Shown piece by piece: positions 10,148-18,343 of a stretch of DNA of 64,000 bases (positions are counted from its first letter, which is position 1; each line of letters starts with the position of its first letter). The DNA is taken from contig NZ_JANUDY010000010.1 of the NCBI RefSeq assembly GCF_024809975.1, positions 124,001 through 188,000 of the forward strand. The letters are read 5' to 3'. A program made the position numbers and the translations under genes. The notes beneath the pieces are model-generated. The model had not been told where the DNA came from and ran no database searches. It saw only the letters and a program-made list of their open reading frames with translations. The DNA is from Comamonas sp. BIGb0152. Its GTDB lineage: Bacteria > Pseudomonadota > Gammaproteobacteria > Burkholderiales > Burkholderiaceae_C.

Positions 10148-10405
10148 ATGCCTGATTTTAAAAATATTGAATATCTATTGTCGCAGCTGATGCTGGAGGC
10201 GCAATTGGTCTTCTCAGATGTTGAAATGAGCGAGGTTCAGAGATTTATTGCCGTAGGAGAGTATGGTCTTGCTTTAGAGACAATAGTAGATATTTACTTT
10301 GAAGAGAAAAAGGTTGCTTCAATGCGAGCTATTAACATAATTGAAAGTCTTGCTTATGCGATGTCAATGGATCCAATTTCATTATTGCGAGGTATTTCTA
10401 AATAG
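10148..10405 (+). CDS. Cognate immunity protein of the EndoU toxin (MafI-like)
   Basis: An 85-residue, acidic, all-helical-looking protein starting 8 bases after the toxin stop, with its AAGGTG ribosome site overlapping that stop codon. Position directly 3' of a polymorphic toxin domain is the classic place for the cognate immunity gene. The pattern GEYGLALETIVDIYFEEKK and LAYAMSMDPISLLRGI resembles the MafI immunity family that pairs with EndoU-bearing MafB toxins, but this family assignment is from memory of the pattern. It should act in the cytoplasm by binding the nuclease. Confidence 0.7.
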   Translation: MPDFKNIEYLLSQLMLEAQLVFSDVEMSEVQRFIAVGEYGLALETIVDIYFEEKKVASMRAINIIESLAYAMSMDPISLLRGISK

Positions 10406-10411
10406 CTTTAT

Positions 10412-10495
10412 TTGTCGCATCCCTGACGATTGAAACTATAGATACCGCTAGTCGCTGTTCATGGCTCGCGAGGTGCTGCGCGAGCTTATACAGTA
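10412..10495 (+). repeat. IS481-type element end, copy A (inverted relative to copies B and C)
   Basis: This 84-base segment matches the reverse complement of about 11784-11867 with 16 mismatches by eye and no gap. Both contain the hairpin-forming core CATGGCTCGCGAGGTG followed by GCGCGAGCTT. In copy B this sequence is the region upstream of an IS481 transposase, so copy A is read as the 5' end of a second, oppositely oriented IS481 element cut off by the IS5 insertion at 10496. Confidence 0.55.
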
Positions 10496-11370
10496 GGAGT
10501 CGCTAACATCACTACCCAAAAGACCCGCATGCAGCAGCTATGCTTCATGTACCCATGGCAAGACAACCCGTTAGCAAAGAACTGTGGCTGCAGTTGCAGC
10601 CCCTGATACCCACCTTCACTCCATCCACCAAAGGTGGCGCACGCAAGCTCGCGGTGAGCGATGAGGCCGCCCTCAATGGCATCTTGTTTGTGCTGCATAC
10701 CGGTATTCCCTGGGCTGACCTCCCACAATCGCTTGGCTATGGCAGTGGCATGACTTGCTGGCGGCGACTTCGGGATTGGAGCGCAGCAGGGGTTTGGCAG
10801 AGGTTGCATCAGTCCATGCTGATACGTTTGCGTGAACACGACCAGATTGATTGGAGCCGGGCGAGCATTGATGGCTCTTCGGTGCCAAGCCCCCGGGGGG
10901 CCAGGAAACGGGTCAAAACCCCACCGATAGAGGAAAACTCGGCTCCAAACGACACCTCGTCGTAGACGCCAGAGGCATCCCGCTGGTAGTTCTTGTCAGC
11001 GGTGCGAACAGACATGACTCCATGGTGTTCGAGCGGTGCGTGGACGCGATCCCTGGCATTGCAGGCCTGCAGGGCCCGGCTCGCAAGCGACCAGCGAAGT
11101 TGCATGCAGACAAAGGCTATGACTACAAACGCTGCCGTGCCCATCTGAGGCAGCGAGGCATATCCAGCCGTATTGCCAGGCGCGGCATTGAAAGCAGCGA
11201 AAGGCTGGGAAAGCATCGCTGGGTGGTGGAGAGAACGCACGGATGGTTTGCTGGCTTTGGCAAGCTGCGAATCCGCTTTGAAAGGCGTCTGGACATCCAC
11301 GAAGCGTTTTTGAAACTGGCAGCCGCGATCATCTGCGCACGCTTCGTAGATAGGTGGTGTTAGCGACTCT
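10496..11370 (+). mobile_element. IS5-family (IS427-like) insertion sequence
   Basis: An 875-bp element bounded by inverted repeats: GGAGTCGCTAACA at the left, and at the right TGTTAGCGACTCT, whose reverse complement is AGAGTCGCTAACA. The repeats differ only in the outermost base, and the next bases also partly match. TA is present on both sides (10494-10495 and 11371-11372), as expected for the 2-bp target duplication of this group. It carries one transposase split over two frames. Confidence 0.8.
10540..11363 (+). CDS. IS5-family transposase made by frameshift (two overlapping frames)
   Basis: Frame one runs 10540-10965 (start perhaps at the ATG 10555, MARQPVSKELW) and frame two reads through to 11363. 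A run of six G at 10895-10900 lies where a -1 shift would join SRASIDGSSVPSPRGG to QETGQNPTDRGKLGSKRH. The joined protein has the DDE signature: D in IDGSS, D in SGANRHDS and E in VVERTHGWF, plus LHADKGYD. Members of this IS group commonly use programmed frameshifting, so the element may be functional, although a simple inactivating mutation looks the same by eye. Confidence 0.8.
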
Positions 11371-11758
11371 TAAAAGCCTTGTGCGCCTGCGTACGTTCGG
11401 CTGGCTTGAGCGCGTTGAGATTGCCTACGCCGTGCCTGCGCAGGCACCGGTCCAGGCCCGAGCGCGATACCGTGCTGCAGATGAACTCGCGGGTGACGGC
11501 TAGCAAGTCATCGAGGGGCAGCAATAAGGCTCGGCGAAGATGTACCACCACAATTTCTTGCGCGGGTGTGAGTTGTGTTTGTAAGCGATGGGCGGTGTGA
11601 GAGGGGTCTTGCACGCTTTCGCGCTTCTTCCATTTGTAGACCGTCTGTTCGGTCATGCCAAAACGCTGGGCCAGTACGATGGCGGTCTCATCGCTGGCAG
11701 CGATCTGGGCACGCACTGCTGGGGTGGTGCGTGCATTCTTGTGCAGAGCTCTTTACAT
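11371..11758 (-). pseudogene. IS481-family transposase, N-terminal fragment
   Basis: Reading from the minus strand gives LHKNARTTPAVRAQ, then a helix-turn-helix (AQRFGMTEQTVYKWKKR) and VSRSGLDRCLRRHGVGNL, the N-terminal part of IS481 transposases. The reading frame is broken at both ends. The ATG at 11758 is followed at once by a TAA, and after AHKAFK the sequence runs straight into the IS5 right end at 11370. The catalytic domain is missing, so no active transposase can be made. Confidence 0.8.
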
Positions 11759-11867
11759 GACAGGCTCCCGGTGGACTGCACTGACTGTACAAGCTCGCGC
11801 TACACCTCGCGAGCCATGAATAGCGGATAGCGGTTTTTGTCTATGCAATCATCAGGGATGTGACAAC
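11371..11867 (-). mobile_element. IS481 remnant, copy B (5' half)
   Basis: Contains the broken transposase start and its upstream end up to about TTGTCACATCCC (read on the minus strand from 11867). It is truncated at the 3' side by the IS5 element. Confidence 0.65.
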
Positions 11868-11899
11868 TAACAAAAAGTGATAAATAAGAATTGATTTTC

Positions 11900-12334
11900 A
11901 TGCATAAAAAAATACTTTTCAACTATGGCGACGCTGAGTCCGATGAATTAAGTTTGGAAAGCATCTGGGTGATTCCTGTAGACAGAGGTTTTAAGATTGA
12001 TAATATTCCATTTTATGTTAGAGGAATTGCATTGAATGATATTGTCAGTGCGAAAAATGATGAGGATGGAGTTCTTAATTATGTGAGTATAATCCAAGCT
12101 TCTGGGCATAGTACTATTCGACTATGGTTCTCCGAAAATCATAAAAAGGATATTCTGTTGATGAGGAATATTCTTCGGGTTAGAGGTTGCGAATCCGAGC
12201 AGAGCGAACTTTCTCGATTAGTGGCTGTGGATATTCCTCCGTCGGTCTGCTATGAGGGTGTTCGTGCTATCTTGGATGAGCAGGAAAAGCTGGGTGTATT
12301 CGAGTATGAGGAAGCATGCTTGGGATTCCTGTAG
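11900..12334 (+). CDS. DUF4265-type protein, probable orphan immunity protein
   Basis: A 144-residue AT-rich gene. The pattern LESIWVIPVDRGFKIDNIPFY, VRGIALNDIVSA, SGHSTIRLWF and FEYEEACLGFL matches my memory of the DUF4265 family, often found beside polymorphic toxins. The ATG at 11900 is preferred over the in-frame TTG at 11891; the ribosome site is weak. It lies between two IS481 fragments downstream of an Rhs toxin, the usual setting for displaced immunity genes. No toxin partner is nearby, so its function is inferred from context only. Confidence 0.6.
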   Translation: MHKKILFNYGDAESDELSLESIWVIPVDRGFKIDNIPFYVRGIALNDIVSAKNDEDGVLNYVSIIQASGHSTIRLWFSENHKKDILLMRNILRVRGCESEQSELSRLVAVDIPPSVCYEGVRAILDEQEKLGVFEYEEACLGFL

Positions 12335-12453
12335 ACTTATTGATTAATAGATGTCTTTTTTAGATTAAAAGCCCTCTATTTTTAACGAGAGAATAAAATT
12401 TTAATTTTCGAAAACCCTTTTTATTAAAGGGCAAAAGAATGATGGGTTAACAC

Positions 12454-12640
12454 TGGCTGTCTCATCGCTGGCAGCGATCTGGGCGCACACTGCTGGGGTG
12501 GTGCAGGAATTCTTGTGCAGGGCTATTTGTATGACAGGGTCCCGGTGGGCTGAACTGACTGTGCAAGCTCGCGCAGAACTTCGCTCGCCATGGACAGCGG
12601 ATAGCGATTTTTATCTATGCAACCTTCCAGGATTCGACAT
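12454..12640 (-). repeat. IS481 5'-end remnant, copy C
   Basis: Matches about 11682-11867 of copy B in the same orientation over almost its whole length (for example TCTCATCGCTGGCAGCGATC is shared). It has scattered substitutions and no open transposase frame. It is more diverged than copy B. Confidence 0.7.
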
Positions 12641-12741
12641 TGAGCGCTATGCTTCATTGGATTGGAATAGGTGTTTCAATTTAAACAATGCGCCTATGTC
12701 AAATCGTATTGACCTCATGAAAAAATCACTGATTTTATAAA

Positions 12742-12963
12742 ATGAAATACGTTTGTAATTTTATTTATACGAATTCTTCCCCTGATGCTGTGTTGTTGGT
12801 GTTGGAGCCTTGGGGGGAAGAGGTGTTGCTTGCTTCTGGGGGGAGTGCGGAAGTGATTGGAGAAGGTGGTTTGGCTGGTTCCGCTTTCGAGCTTGAGCAG
12901 TTAGATGATCGATTGATTGTGTATGCATGGCCGGATTCGGTAGCTTCAATCAGTATCTTATAG
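12742..12963 (+). CDS. Small hypothetical protein with EPWGEE motif, candidate immunity protein
   Basis: Encodes 73 residues with LLVLEPWGEEVLLASGG and a closing VYAWPDSVASI, likely a small beta-rich fold. I have seen this general pattern in short uncharacterised bacterial proteins but cannot name a family. It follows IS481 copy C directly and has AT-rich codon use like its neighbours. No strong ribosome site is visible ahead of the ATG. A role as a displaced immunity gene is inference from position. Confidence 0.5.
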   Translation: MKYVCNFIYTNSSPDAVLLVLEPWGEEVLLASGGSAEVIGEGGLAGSAFELEQLDDRLIVYAWPDSVASISIL

Positions 12964-13103
12964 TCATTTTCGGATATTTTCGCTCTATGCGTTTATTTGC
13001 ATGGAATTTTATACAATATCTAATCAAATGATTGAGTATATTGGGGGTTTCTTAAGAATTTATTGACGGAAAATTTTAGCTTAACTGTGCAAGGAAAACT
13101 TTT

Positions 13104-13331
13104 ATGCCTGATAAAAAATGGAAGACGCTCATTTTAAGTGATGTTAACTATCAAAGCTTATTAGCGGAAGTTAGTTATGACGGCCAATTTTTATTGCTTT
13201 TTGACCGTGAGCAGGGGCATAACTGCGTCTGCATAACGTTCCCACAAGACGATGGAATGTTAGGTGTGAGAATATCCCTGTCTGAGTTCGTTGCCCAGCT
13301 AAAAACTTCTGCAGAAAATTTGTATCGCTGA
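13104..13331 (+). CDS. Small hypothetical protein, candidate immunity protein
   Basis: 75 residues: WKTLILSDVNYQSLLAEVSY, DGQFLLLFDREQG, LSEFVAQLKTSAENL. The ribosome site AAGGAA sits 9 bases ahead of the ATG. The mixed alpha/beta pattern and the DREQG core recur in small uncharacterised proteins, but no function is known to me. It lies in the run of unrelated short AT-rich genes behind the Rhs toxin. The immunity role is inferred. Confidence 0.55.
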   Translation: MPDKKWKTLILSDVNYQSLLAEVSYDGQFLLLFDREQGHNCVCITFPQDDGMLGVRISLSEFVAQLKTSAENLYR

Positions 13332-13496
13332 TATTTTTGCTTTGAAGTCATTCAATCAATTATTTAATATTTTGATTTCGATGGAGTTATATCGCTGCTG
13401 AAGCAGGCAAGTGGATGGGCCAACAATGGACCTACTATCGGCGCAAGTTATTTTGGTCGCGCGATGCTCTGCTGCCAACAACAGAGGTACATAATT

Positions 13497-13964
13497 ATGC
13501 GATTACTTGAATTTGACACTGAAGGCCTATATTCTATTCAAGGCTTGCTTCGCCAAGGAATAGTTGGCTACGCCACTGACACTCCTACGCCGCGCGGTAT
13601 ATCAACTATTTGGCTTTTCCTTGCTAATGATTCCATACTGAAAATCTATACAACGATGCACGATACGGTGGGTTGGAATGAGGTCGGTACCCTTGTTTTT
13701 CGACTTGTTGAAAAAGATGAAAATGTGCCCGAAATATTGCCATTGCCGCAAGCCTGGAGGGACATAACGGTTATCGAAAAAATGCTAGTGATGGACGATT
13801 ATTTCACGGCAGAAAGTGGACTTCAGATCAGCAATGGCTTAGGTGAAGCATTCACCATCGTTTGCTCTGCAAACGTATATCAAATTGAAGTCGCGGCACC
13901 TTTTTTTCATGGAGATTTTTTGCCTGAGTATGAGGTATACCATTGCAAATGCCTGTCCTTATGA
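13497..13964 (+). CDS. Hypothetical protein of the immunity array
   Basis: 155 residues from the ATG at 13497, chosen because GAGG lies just upstream and because the 11 codons before it (MLCCQQQRYII) look non-native. It opens MRLLEFDTEGLYSIQGLLRQ and has a long acidic middle (VEKDENVPEILPLPQ), with no signal peptide or membrane segment. I do not recognise the family. Size, cytoplasmic character and low GC match its neighbours, so it is probably another orphan immunity gene. Confidence 0.55.
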   Translation: MRLLEFDTEGLYSIQGLLRQGIVGYATDTPTPRGISTIWLFLANDSILKIYTTMHDTVGWNEVGTLVFRLVEKDENVPEILPLPQAWRDITVIEKMLVMDDYFTAESGLQISNGLGEAFTIVCSANVYQIEVAAPFFHGDFLPEYEVYHCKCLSL

Positions 13965-14156
13965 TGTAAATCTCTCAGTGGATTCGAGCTGCTTTATGAA
14001 GTGATAAGCGCATGAGTGAATGGAGCCTGGGTGCCATATTTAAGAAGAAGCTACAGCGCATGCGTAAGACGATGCAGATCACAGGTATCTATTTAATGGT
14101 GTGCAGGGACTATCAGCTTTCTGATATTTCGATTTCGATAGTAGGATTGAAATACG

Positions 14157-14573
14157 ATGTCTGCATCCAATTTACAAATAATCAATTTGCGATCAATCGG
14201 ATCGATTGAGTTGACCCCGCGCTCGACGGTGTGTTTGCTGGTCATTGACGCTGTATCTCCTGCCATGGATTTCGAAGGTTTGGTGCGAGCCCTTATCCCC
14301 GCAGGATGTCAATACTTTATGATCTTAGGTCATGCAGCGGAGGACGTGCATGAGGCTTTGGATCATGCTATTGAAGATTGTGATTTAGGGTATTATGGTA
14401 CGCCTACTGCTGTACACAACGATGAATCCGCTGATGACGTAGCATCTTTTTTGATTAATGCAGCGATTCCAGGTCAAGCAAATGTGCGTTGCGTAGTTGG
14501 CTACGACAAAGAAGACGATGCAGTGCGTGAAATCCTGAAGAAATTGCGTATTGAATCTTCGAGGAAAAAGTGA
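14157..14573 (+). CDS. DUF7684-like hypothetical protein of the immunity array
   Basis: 138 residues with a Rossmann-like look: STVCLLVIDAVSPAMDFEGL, RALIPAGCQYFMILGHAAED, then an acidic helix and a final helical KKLRIESSRKK. The pattern of a strand, a GCxYFM strand and a following acidic segment resembles DUF7684-type proteins found near toxin loci; the match is tentative. A short overlapping frame (14012-14209) just upstream is not thought to be real. No strong ribosome site is apparent. Confidence 0.5.
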   Translation: MSASNLQIINLRSIGSIELTPRSTVCLLVIDAVSPAMDFEGLVRALIPAGCQYFMILGHAAEDVHEALDHAIEDCDLGYYGTPTAVHNDESADDVASFLINAAIPGQANVRCVVGYDKEDDAVREILKKLRIESSRKK

Positions 14574-14602
14574 TTATTTAATTCAACGCCATCAAAAGGG
14601 GT

Positions 14603-15148
14603 ATGCGCCATGTCCTCGTTGAGTGGTCTGCATGGTTTCAACGACTGTTAAGATCATCGCTTAACGAGCAGTTTGATATTTTCCAAAATTATCATTCAAT
14701 AGATATTCAGATGACATCTAGCATAGATATATCTAAGGATACGCGAAGTGAAAATGGTTTTGTCTACGAAATAGATATCGACGCGCATCGAGAGGTGGTC
14801 CCACTCATCACCACCAGATGGTCTCCTGAGGCCTACAAAAAGCAATGGGTGGAGGCGCTTAAATTTCTTGTTGCATCCCGTTCGAGCCGATGTGCTCTTA
14901 TCATATGCATTCAGCCGGAATCTGATAGTTATGGAATTACTTATTGGGCCTTGTTCAGAGAGGGTGATTTTGTTTATTTTCAAGAAAGGTTTATTCGTGA
15001 AAATTATCGAAGATTTCTCATTTCACCCAGCATGGTAGAGAGATATATGCCCGATAGGATGGAAGGTGCTTTCGAAGAGTACAGCAAAGTATCAGAGTGG
15101 ATTTTGCCAATTTCATATTCAGAGGTTTCTGTTGTCTGTAAACGATGA
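14603..15148 (+). CDS. CdiI-type immunity-like protein
   Basis: 181 residues, with an AAAGGGG ribosome site just ahead of the ATG. The segment QWVEALKFLVASRSSRCALI, then WALFREGDFVYFQERFI and a late KVSEWILPIS, follows a pattern I associate with a group of contact-dependent inhibition immunity proteins (AL-heavy helix, YREGD-VY-Q strand, ISEW near the end). It is the last gene of the AT-rich array; the next genes are on the other strand and look chromosomal. Function inferred. Confidence 0.5.
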   Translation: MRHVLVEWSAWFQRLLRSSLNEQFDIFQNYHSIDIQMTSSIDISKDTRSENGFVYEIDIDAHREVVPLITTRWSPEAYKKQWVEALKFLVASRSSRCALIICIQPESDSYGITYWALFREGDFVYFQERFIRENYRRFLISPSMVERYMPDRMEGAFEEYSKVSEWILPISYSEVSVVCKR

Positions 15149-15252
15149 GTATTTTGAAAATCATCATTTGTAAGCTAGATTGTTTGTGTAGCTGTGTCAG
15201 CGCAGAGCAAACCCTTGCGATATGAGAAATCGTCGGCAGCACCAAGGTCTAG

Positions 15253-15744
15253 CTACAATGGACGTTTACAGCTCCCATCATCTATAACGGGCATAAAAGT
15301 GATAGTGGCATGTTGGATTTCAAAATTAACCATATTTACATCGACGCCTTGTGCCTCAAAAAGCTTTTTTGCTTTTGATAAATTTCCTTTTCGGGCTGTG
15401 ACAACAATACGGTTAATTTTGTAATCAATTTGCGATCCGGTGATGTATTGGTTGCTATTAAATTTGTTGATAACCTGGTTGTGAAACCTCTCCAGCTCCG
15501 CAATACCATATTTGACATAAGCAATACGCAGATTTTTCTGAATATCTTCATTCAACGCTATTGGTGATGTCAGGCCGAGCACCAATTTACCATCGCTGCC
15601 CAGCCACATGCCGGCGTATTTGTCGCCAGCCGCTTTAAAAATAGCAGCGCATTGGCTTTCTGTCGGGGCGAGTGTGTTGAAAGCGTTTGCGGCGGAATGG
15701 GCGACGAGTAGTGGGAAGGCAATGGCTAAGAAAACTCTAATCAT
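15253..15744 (-). CDS. Small secreted hypothetical protein
   Basis: 163 residues starting with MIRVFLAIAFPLLVAHSAANA, a clear Sec signal peptide. The upstream in-frame extension to 15873 lies inside the TAXI gene and is rejected. CAGGTGG ahead of 15744 is a good ribosome site. The start lies 8 bases inside the end of the TAXI gene, so the two are coupled. Two cysteines (ESQCAAIF and DGSCKRP) could form a disulfide. No family is recognised. It is AT-richer than the upstream gene and may belong to the end of the foreign island. Confidence 0.7.
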   Translation of the reverse strand: MIRVFLAIAFPLLVAHSAANAFNTLAPTESQCAAIFKAAGDKYAGMWLGSDGKLVLGLTSPIALNEDIQKNLRIAYVKYGIAELERFHNQVINKFNSNQYITGSQIDYKINRIVVTARKGNLSKAKKLFEAQGVDVNMVNFEIQHATITFMPVIDDGSCKRPL

Positions 15745-17170
15745 GTGAATCCACCTGCTGATCGGTAGTGCCTGTGTCCCCAACAGCGCCCAAGCCATCC
15801 CCACGCCCCTTCTGCTCCAACTTCTGCAACACCCAGTGGATATGGCTGCGCAGCGCATACAGCTCATCCGCATACGACAGCGGCACGGTGATCTTCTCCA
15901 CCTTGCGGCTGAGCTCCAGCAGTTCGGCCTTTATGCCATCGCGGTCGGGGTTGGGCTGCTCCATGTCGTGCTCGATGGCGCGCAGCTGGCCGTACCACTT
16001 GAAAACGCGGGAGCGCACGCGGAACTGGTAGAGGGGCGGCACCACACGGGACAGCGGCAGCATAAAGGCCAGCAACACGCCCAGCACCAGCCACATGCGC
16101 TCGACCAGGTTGGCCAGCCAGAAGGGCAGGTAGCGCTGCAGCAAGGGGGCGGGCTCGTTGATGGCGCGTACGCCTTCGGGGGCGACGGCCAGCTCGCTGC
16201 TGCGGGTGTTGGGAAAATCACGCGCCCGGTTGAACCAGCCGGCCTGGCTGTGGATGCCCTGCGAGGCCTGGGCGAAGAGCTGCTTGATGGCAGGGTGGGT
16301 GTCATCGCGGGCCAGCAGCGAGGTGGTGGAGGCCAGCAGGTGCACGTTTTGCGGCGGCAGATTGGCAGCGAGGTCCACAATGCCGCGCGGCAAGGTGACA
16401 GGGCTCAAGAACCTGAACTTGCGGCCATAGGCCTCGTTTTGCGGAAAATCCATCAGCTGCACGCCGGGGGTTTTCAGCAGCATCTGCACCATCGGTGATT
16501 CGGGCGCGGATACCAGGACCAGCGCGTCGATCTTGCCGGCCAGGAACTCGACGGTGGCGGGGGTCTCGGCCAGGTGTGACAGCCGCAATTGTTGGAGGCT
16601 GAGGTGGTTGGCTTCCAGCAGCTGGTTGAAGAGGTTGGGCACGCCGCTGCCGGCAGTGCCAACATTGATGCGCCAGCCCGCCAGCTGGGTGAGATTGCTC
16701 AGGTGCTGGCGCTTGGACAGGCGCTGGGCGGAGTCTGTGCGGTAGAACAGCCAGACGGGTTCGACAAACAGTGCGCCCAGCGATGTCAGATTCTCTTGGT
16801 CTTCTTCGGTCAGCTCGGCGGTGCCGCCTTGCACAAAGGCCAGATCGACTTTGCCATCGCGCAGCAACTGCAGGTTGTCGAAGGAGCCTTCGCTGCCCAC
16901 CAGTTCGACGCGGATTCTGTTTTTGGCCAGGGTGTTGCGGTACTGCTCGCCAAAGCTGGCGTAGGCGCTTTGGGCGGGGCCGGTGGCCAGCTTGACCTGC
17001 GAGGGCGGGTTGGGCTTGAGCCACCAGTAGGCCGACACGATCAACGCGACAGCCAGGATGACCAGCGGGCCGCCGGAGACCACGGCATCGCGGATATTGA
17101 GCACCAGGGTGATCAGGGTTTGGCGCAGCCCGTAGGCTTTCTGGCGCATGGACGTGGAGCGGTCACCCAT
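15737..17170 (-). CDS. TAXI-family TRAP transporter solute-binding protein, membrane anchored
   Basis: 477 residues. A TM segment near residues 33-50 anchors a periplasmic TAXI binding domain (KLATGPAQSAYASFGEQY, DLAFVQGGTAELTEED, INVGTAGSGVPNLFNQLL). A second TM segment lies near residues 355-380 (MWLVLGVLLAFMLPL), followed by a cytoplasmic coiled region (AELLELSRKVEKI). TAXI proteins normally deliver organic acids to a TRAP permease, but no DctM/Q subunits are nearby. The extra C-terminal membrane/cytoplasmic part suggests a sensory or standalone role; that is inference. Confidence 0.8.
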   Translation of the reverse strand: MGDRSTSMRQKAYGLRQTLITLVLNIRDAVVSGGPLVILAVALIVSAYWWLKPNPPSQVKLATGPAQSAYASFGEQYRNTLAKNRIRVELVGSEGSFDNLQLLRDGKVDLAFVQGGTAELTEEDQENLTSLGALFVEPVWLFYRTDSAQRLSKRQHLSNLTQLAGWRINVGTAGSGVPNLFNQLLEANHLSLQQLRLSHLAETPATVEFLAGKIDALVLVSAPESPMVQMLLKTPGVQLMDFPQNEAYGRKFRFLSPVTLPRGIVDLAANLPPQNVHLLASTTSLLARDDTHPAIKQLFAQASQGIHSQAGWFNRARDFPNTRSSELAVAPEGVRAINEPAPLLQRYLPFWLANLVERMWLVLGVLLAFMLPLSRVVPPLYQFRVRSRVFKWYGQLRAIEHDMEQPNPDRDGIKAELLELSRKVEKITVPLSYADELYALRSHIHWVLQKLEQKGRGDGLGAVGDTGTTDQQVDSHD

Positions 17171-17212
17171 GGTGTGTGGTGGGCTGCCGGGGCAGCGCTG
17201 TTGGAATGGCTC

Positions 17213-18235
17213 TTACTGTAAATCAGCAGCGCTGGGCAGATGCACCGCTTTGTGGTTATCTCCGGCTTCGATTTGTAAACGATTGGCATGCAGCACGGCC
17301 TGCAAGGTGGCCTGGGCCACGGCCTCGGCGGCCATCGTTGCCAGCACCATCATGCCCAGGCTGCGCCCTGCAGCGCCGGTGCCCAGGCAAAACAAGGTAT
17401 CGCCATCGGACATGGTATGCACCGGGTTGATGGCGCGCGCCAGCCCATCGTGGCCCACGGTGGCCAGGCGGCTGGCCTGCGCCTTGGTGATGACCGCATC
17501 GGTGGCGATGACGCCAATGGTGGTGTTGGTGCCCGCCAGCAGGGGCTGGGGCGGCTCGCCGCGCAGCAGGGCGCGGCGCGTGTCGATAAGGCCGCTGCCA
17601 TCGCGGGTGCGTGCACCGGCCACCACTTGGGCGGTGTCTGGGTCCAGCACATCGCCCAGCGCATTGCAGGCAATGATGGCACCGACTGTGACGCCATCGA
17701 TGGTGACCGAGGCGGTGCCAATGCCACCTTTCATGGCCCGCTGGATGCCAAAGATCTTGCCCACCGCAGCGCCCGCGCCTGCGCCCACATTGCCCTGCGC
17801 GGGCATGGCGCTGCTGGCAGCCTGGCAGGCGGCATAGCCGGCCTGGGCATCGGGGCGGATGCGCATATCGCCCACCAGCACATCAAACAGCACGGCGGCG
17901 GGCACCAGCGGAATGCGGCCTACCGAAATATCAAGGCCCACACCTTGCTCTTCCAGCCAGCGCATCGCGCCGCTGGCCGCATCCAGCCCCCAGGCGCTGC
18001 CACCCGCCAGCATGATGGCGTGTACGCGCTCGACCAGGTTGGTGGGGTGGAGCAGATCGGTTTCGCGGGTGCCGGGTGCGGCGCCGCGCACATCAACGCC
18101 GCCCACCGCCCCGGCCTTGGCCAGGATGGCCGTGCAGCCGGTGGGGCGGCGGCTGTCGGTGAAGTGGCCCACTTCGATGCCTTGGACCAAGGTGATGGAG
18201 CCGGCCGGAGCCATGGGGAGGGTTTGGGAGGACAT
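17213..18235 (-). CDS. P1-family peptidase (DmpA/BapA-like, self-processing)
   Basis: 340 residues from the ATG at 18235 (MSSQTLPMAPAGS); the frame is open to 18316 but that extension is atypical. GHFTDSRRPTGCTAILAKAG, AIMLAGGSAWGLDAASG and GNVGAGAGAAVGK are family hallmarks. The KGGIGTAS segment is where these Ntn-fold enzymes cut themselves to expose the N-terminal Ser/Thr nucleophile. Relatives cleave N-terminal beta- or D-amino acids from peptides or amides. There is no signal peptide, so it is cytoplasmic. Its physiological substrate cannot be told from the sequence. Confidence 0.8.
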   Translation of the reverse strand: MSSQTLPMAPAGSITLVQGIEVGHFTDSRRPTGCTAILAKAGAVGGVDVRGAAPGTRETDLLHPTNLVERVHAIMLAGGSAWGLDAASGAMRWLEEQGVGLDISVGRIPLVPAAVLFDVLVGDMRIRPDAQAGYAACQAASSAMPAQGNVGAGAGAAVGKIFGIQRAMKGGIGTASVTIDGVTVGAIIACNALGDVLDPDTAQVVAGARTRDGSGLIDTRRALLRGEPPQPLLAGTNTTIGVIATDAVITKAQASRLATVGHDGLARAINPVHTMSDGDTLFCLGTGAAGRSLGMMVLATMAAEAVAQATLQAVLHANRLQIEAGDNHKAVHLPSAADLQ

Positions 18236-18343
18236 GGCCCGATTGTGGGCCAACTGGGCTTGTCGCTGTGGAGGCAAAGACAGCGGGCTGTCAAACAGGT
18301 GTCTGACAGCCCGCAAAGAGGGAGAGGCAGCAGCGCCTGCCGA

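Noticed and set aside
10412..12640. Repeated palindromic segments considered as a CRISPR or attachment-site array
   Set aside because: Spacing is irregular, one copy is inverted, and the copies connect to IS481 transposase sequence.
12498..12740. 80-codon open frame through IS481 copy C
   Set aside because: Its first half is the antisense of the IS481 remnant, and no ribosome site precedes it.
14012..14209. 65-codon open frame overlapping the 14157 gene
   Set aside because: Short, overlaps a better gene by 53 bases, and no known pattern; could be a remnant at most.
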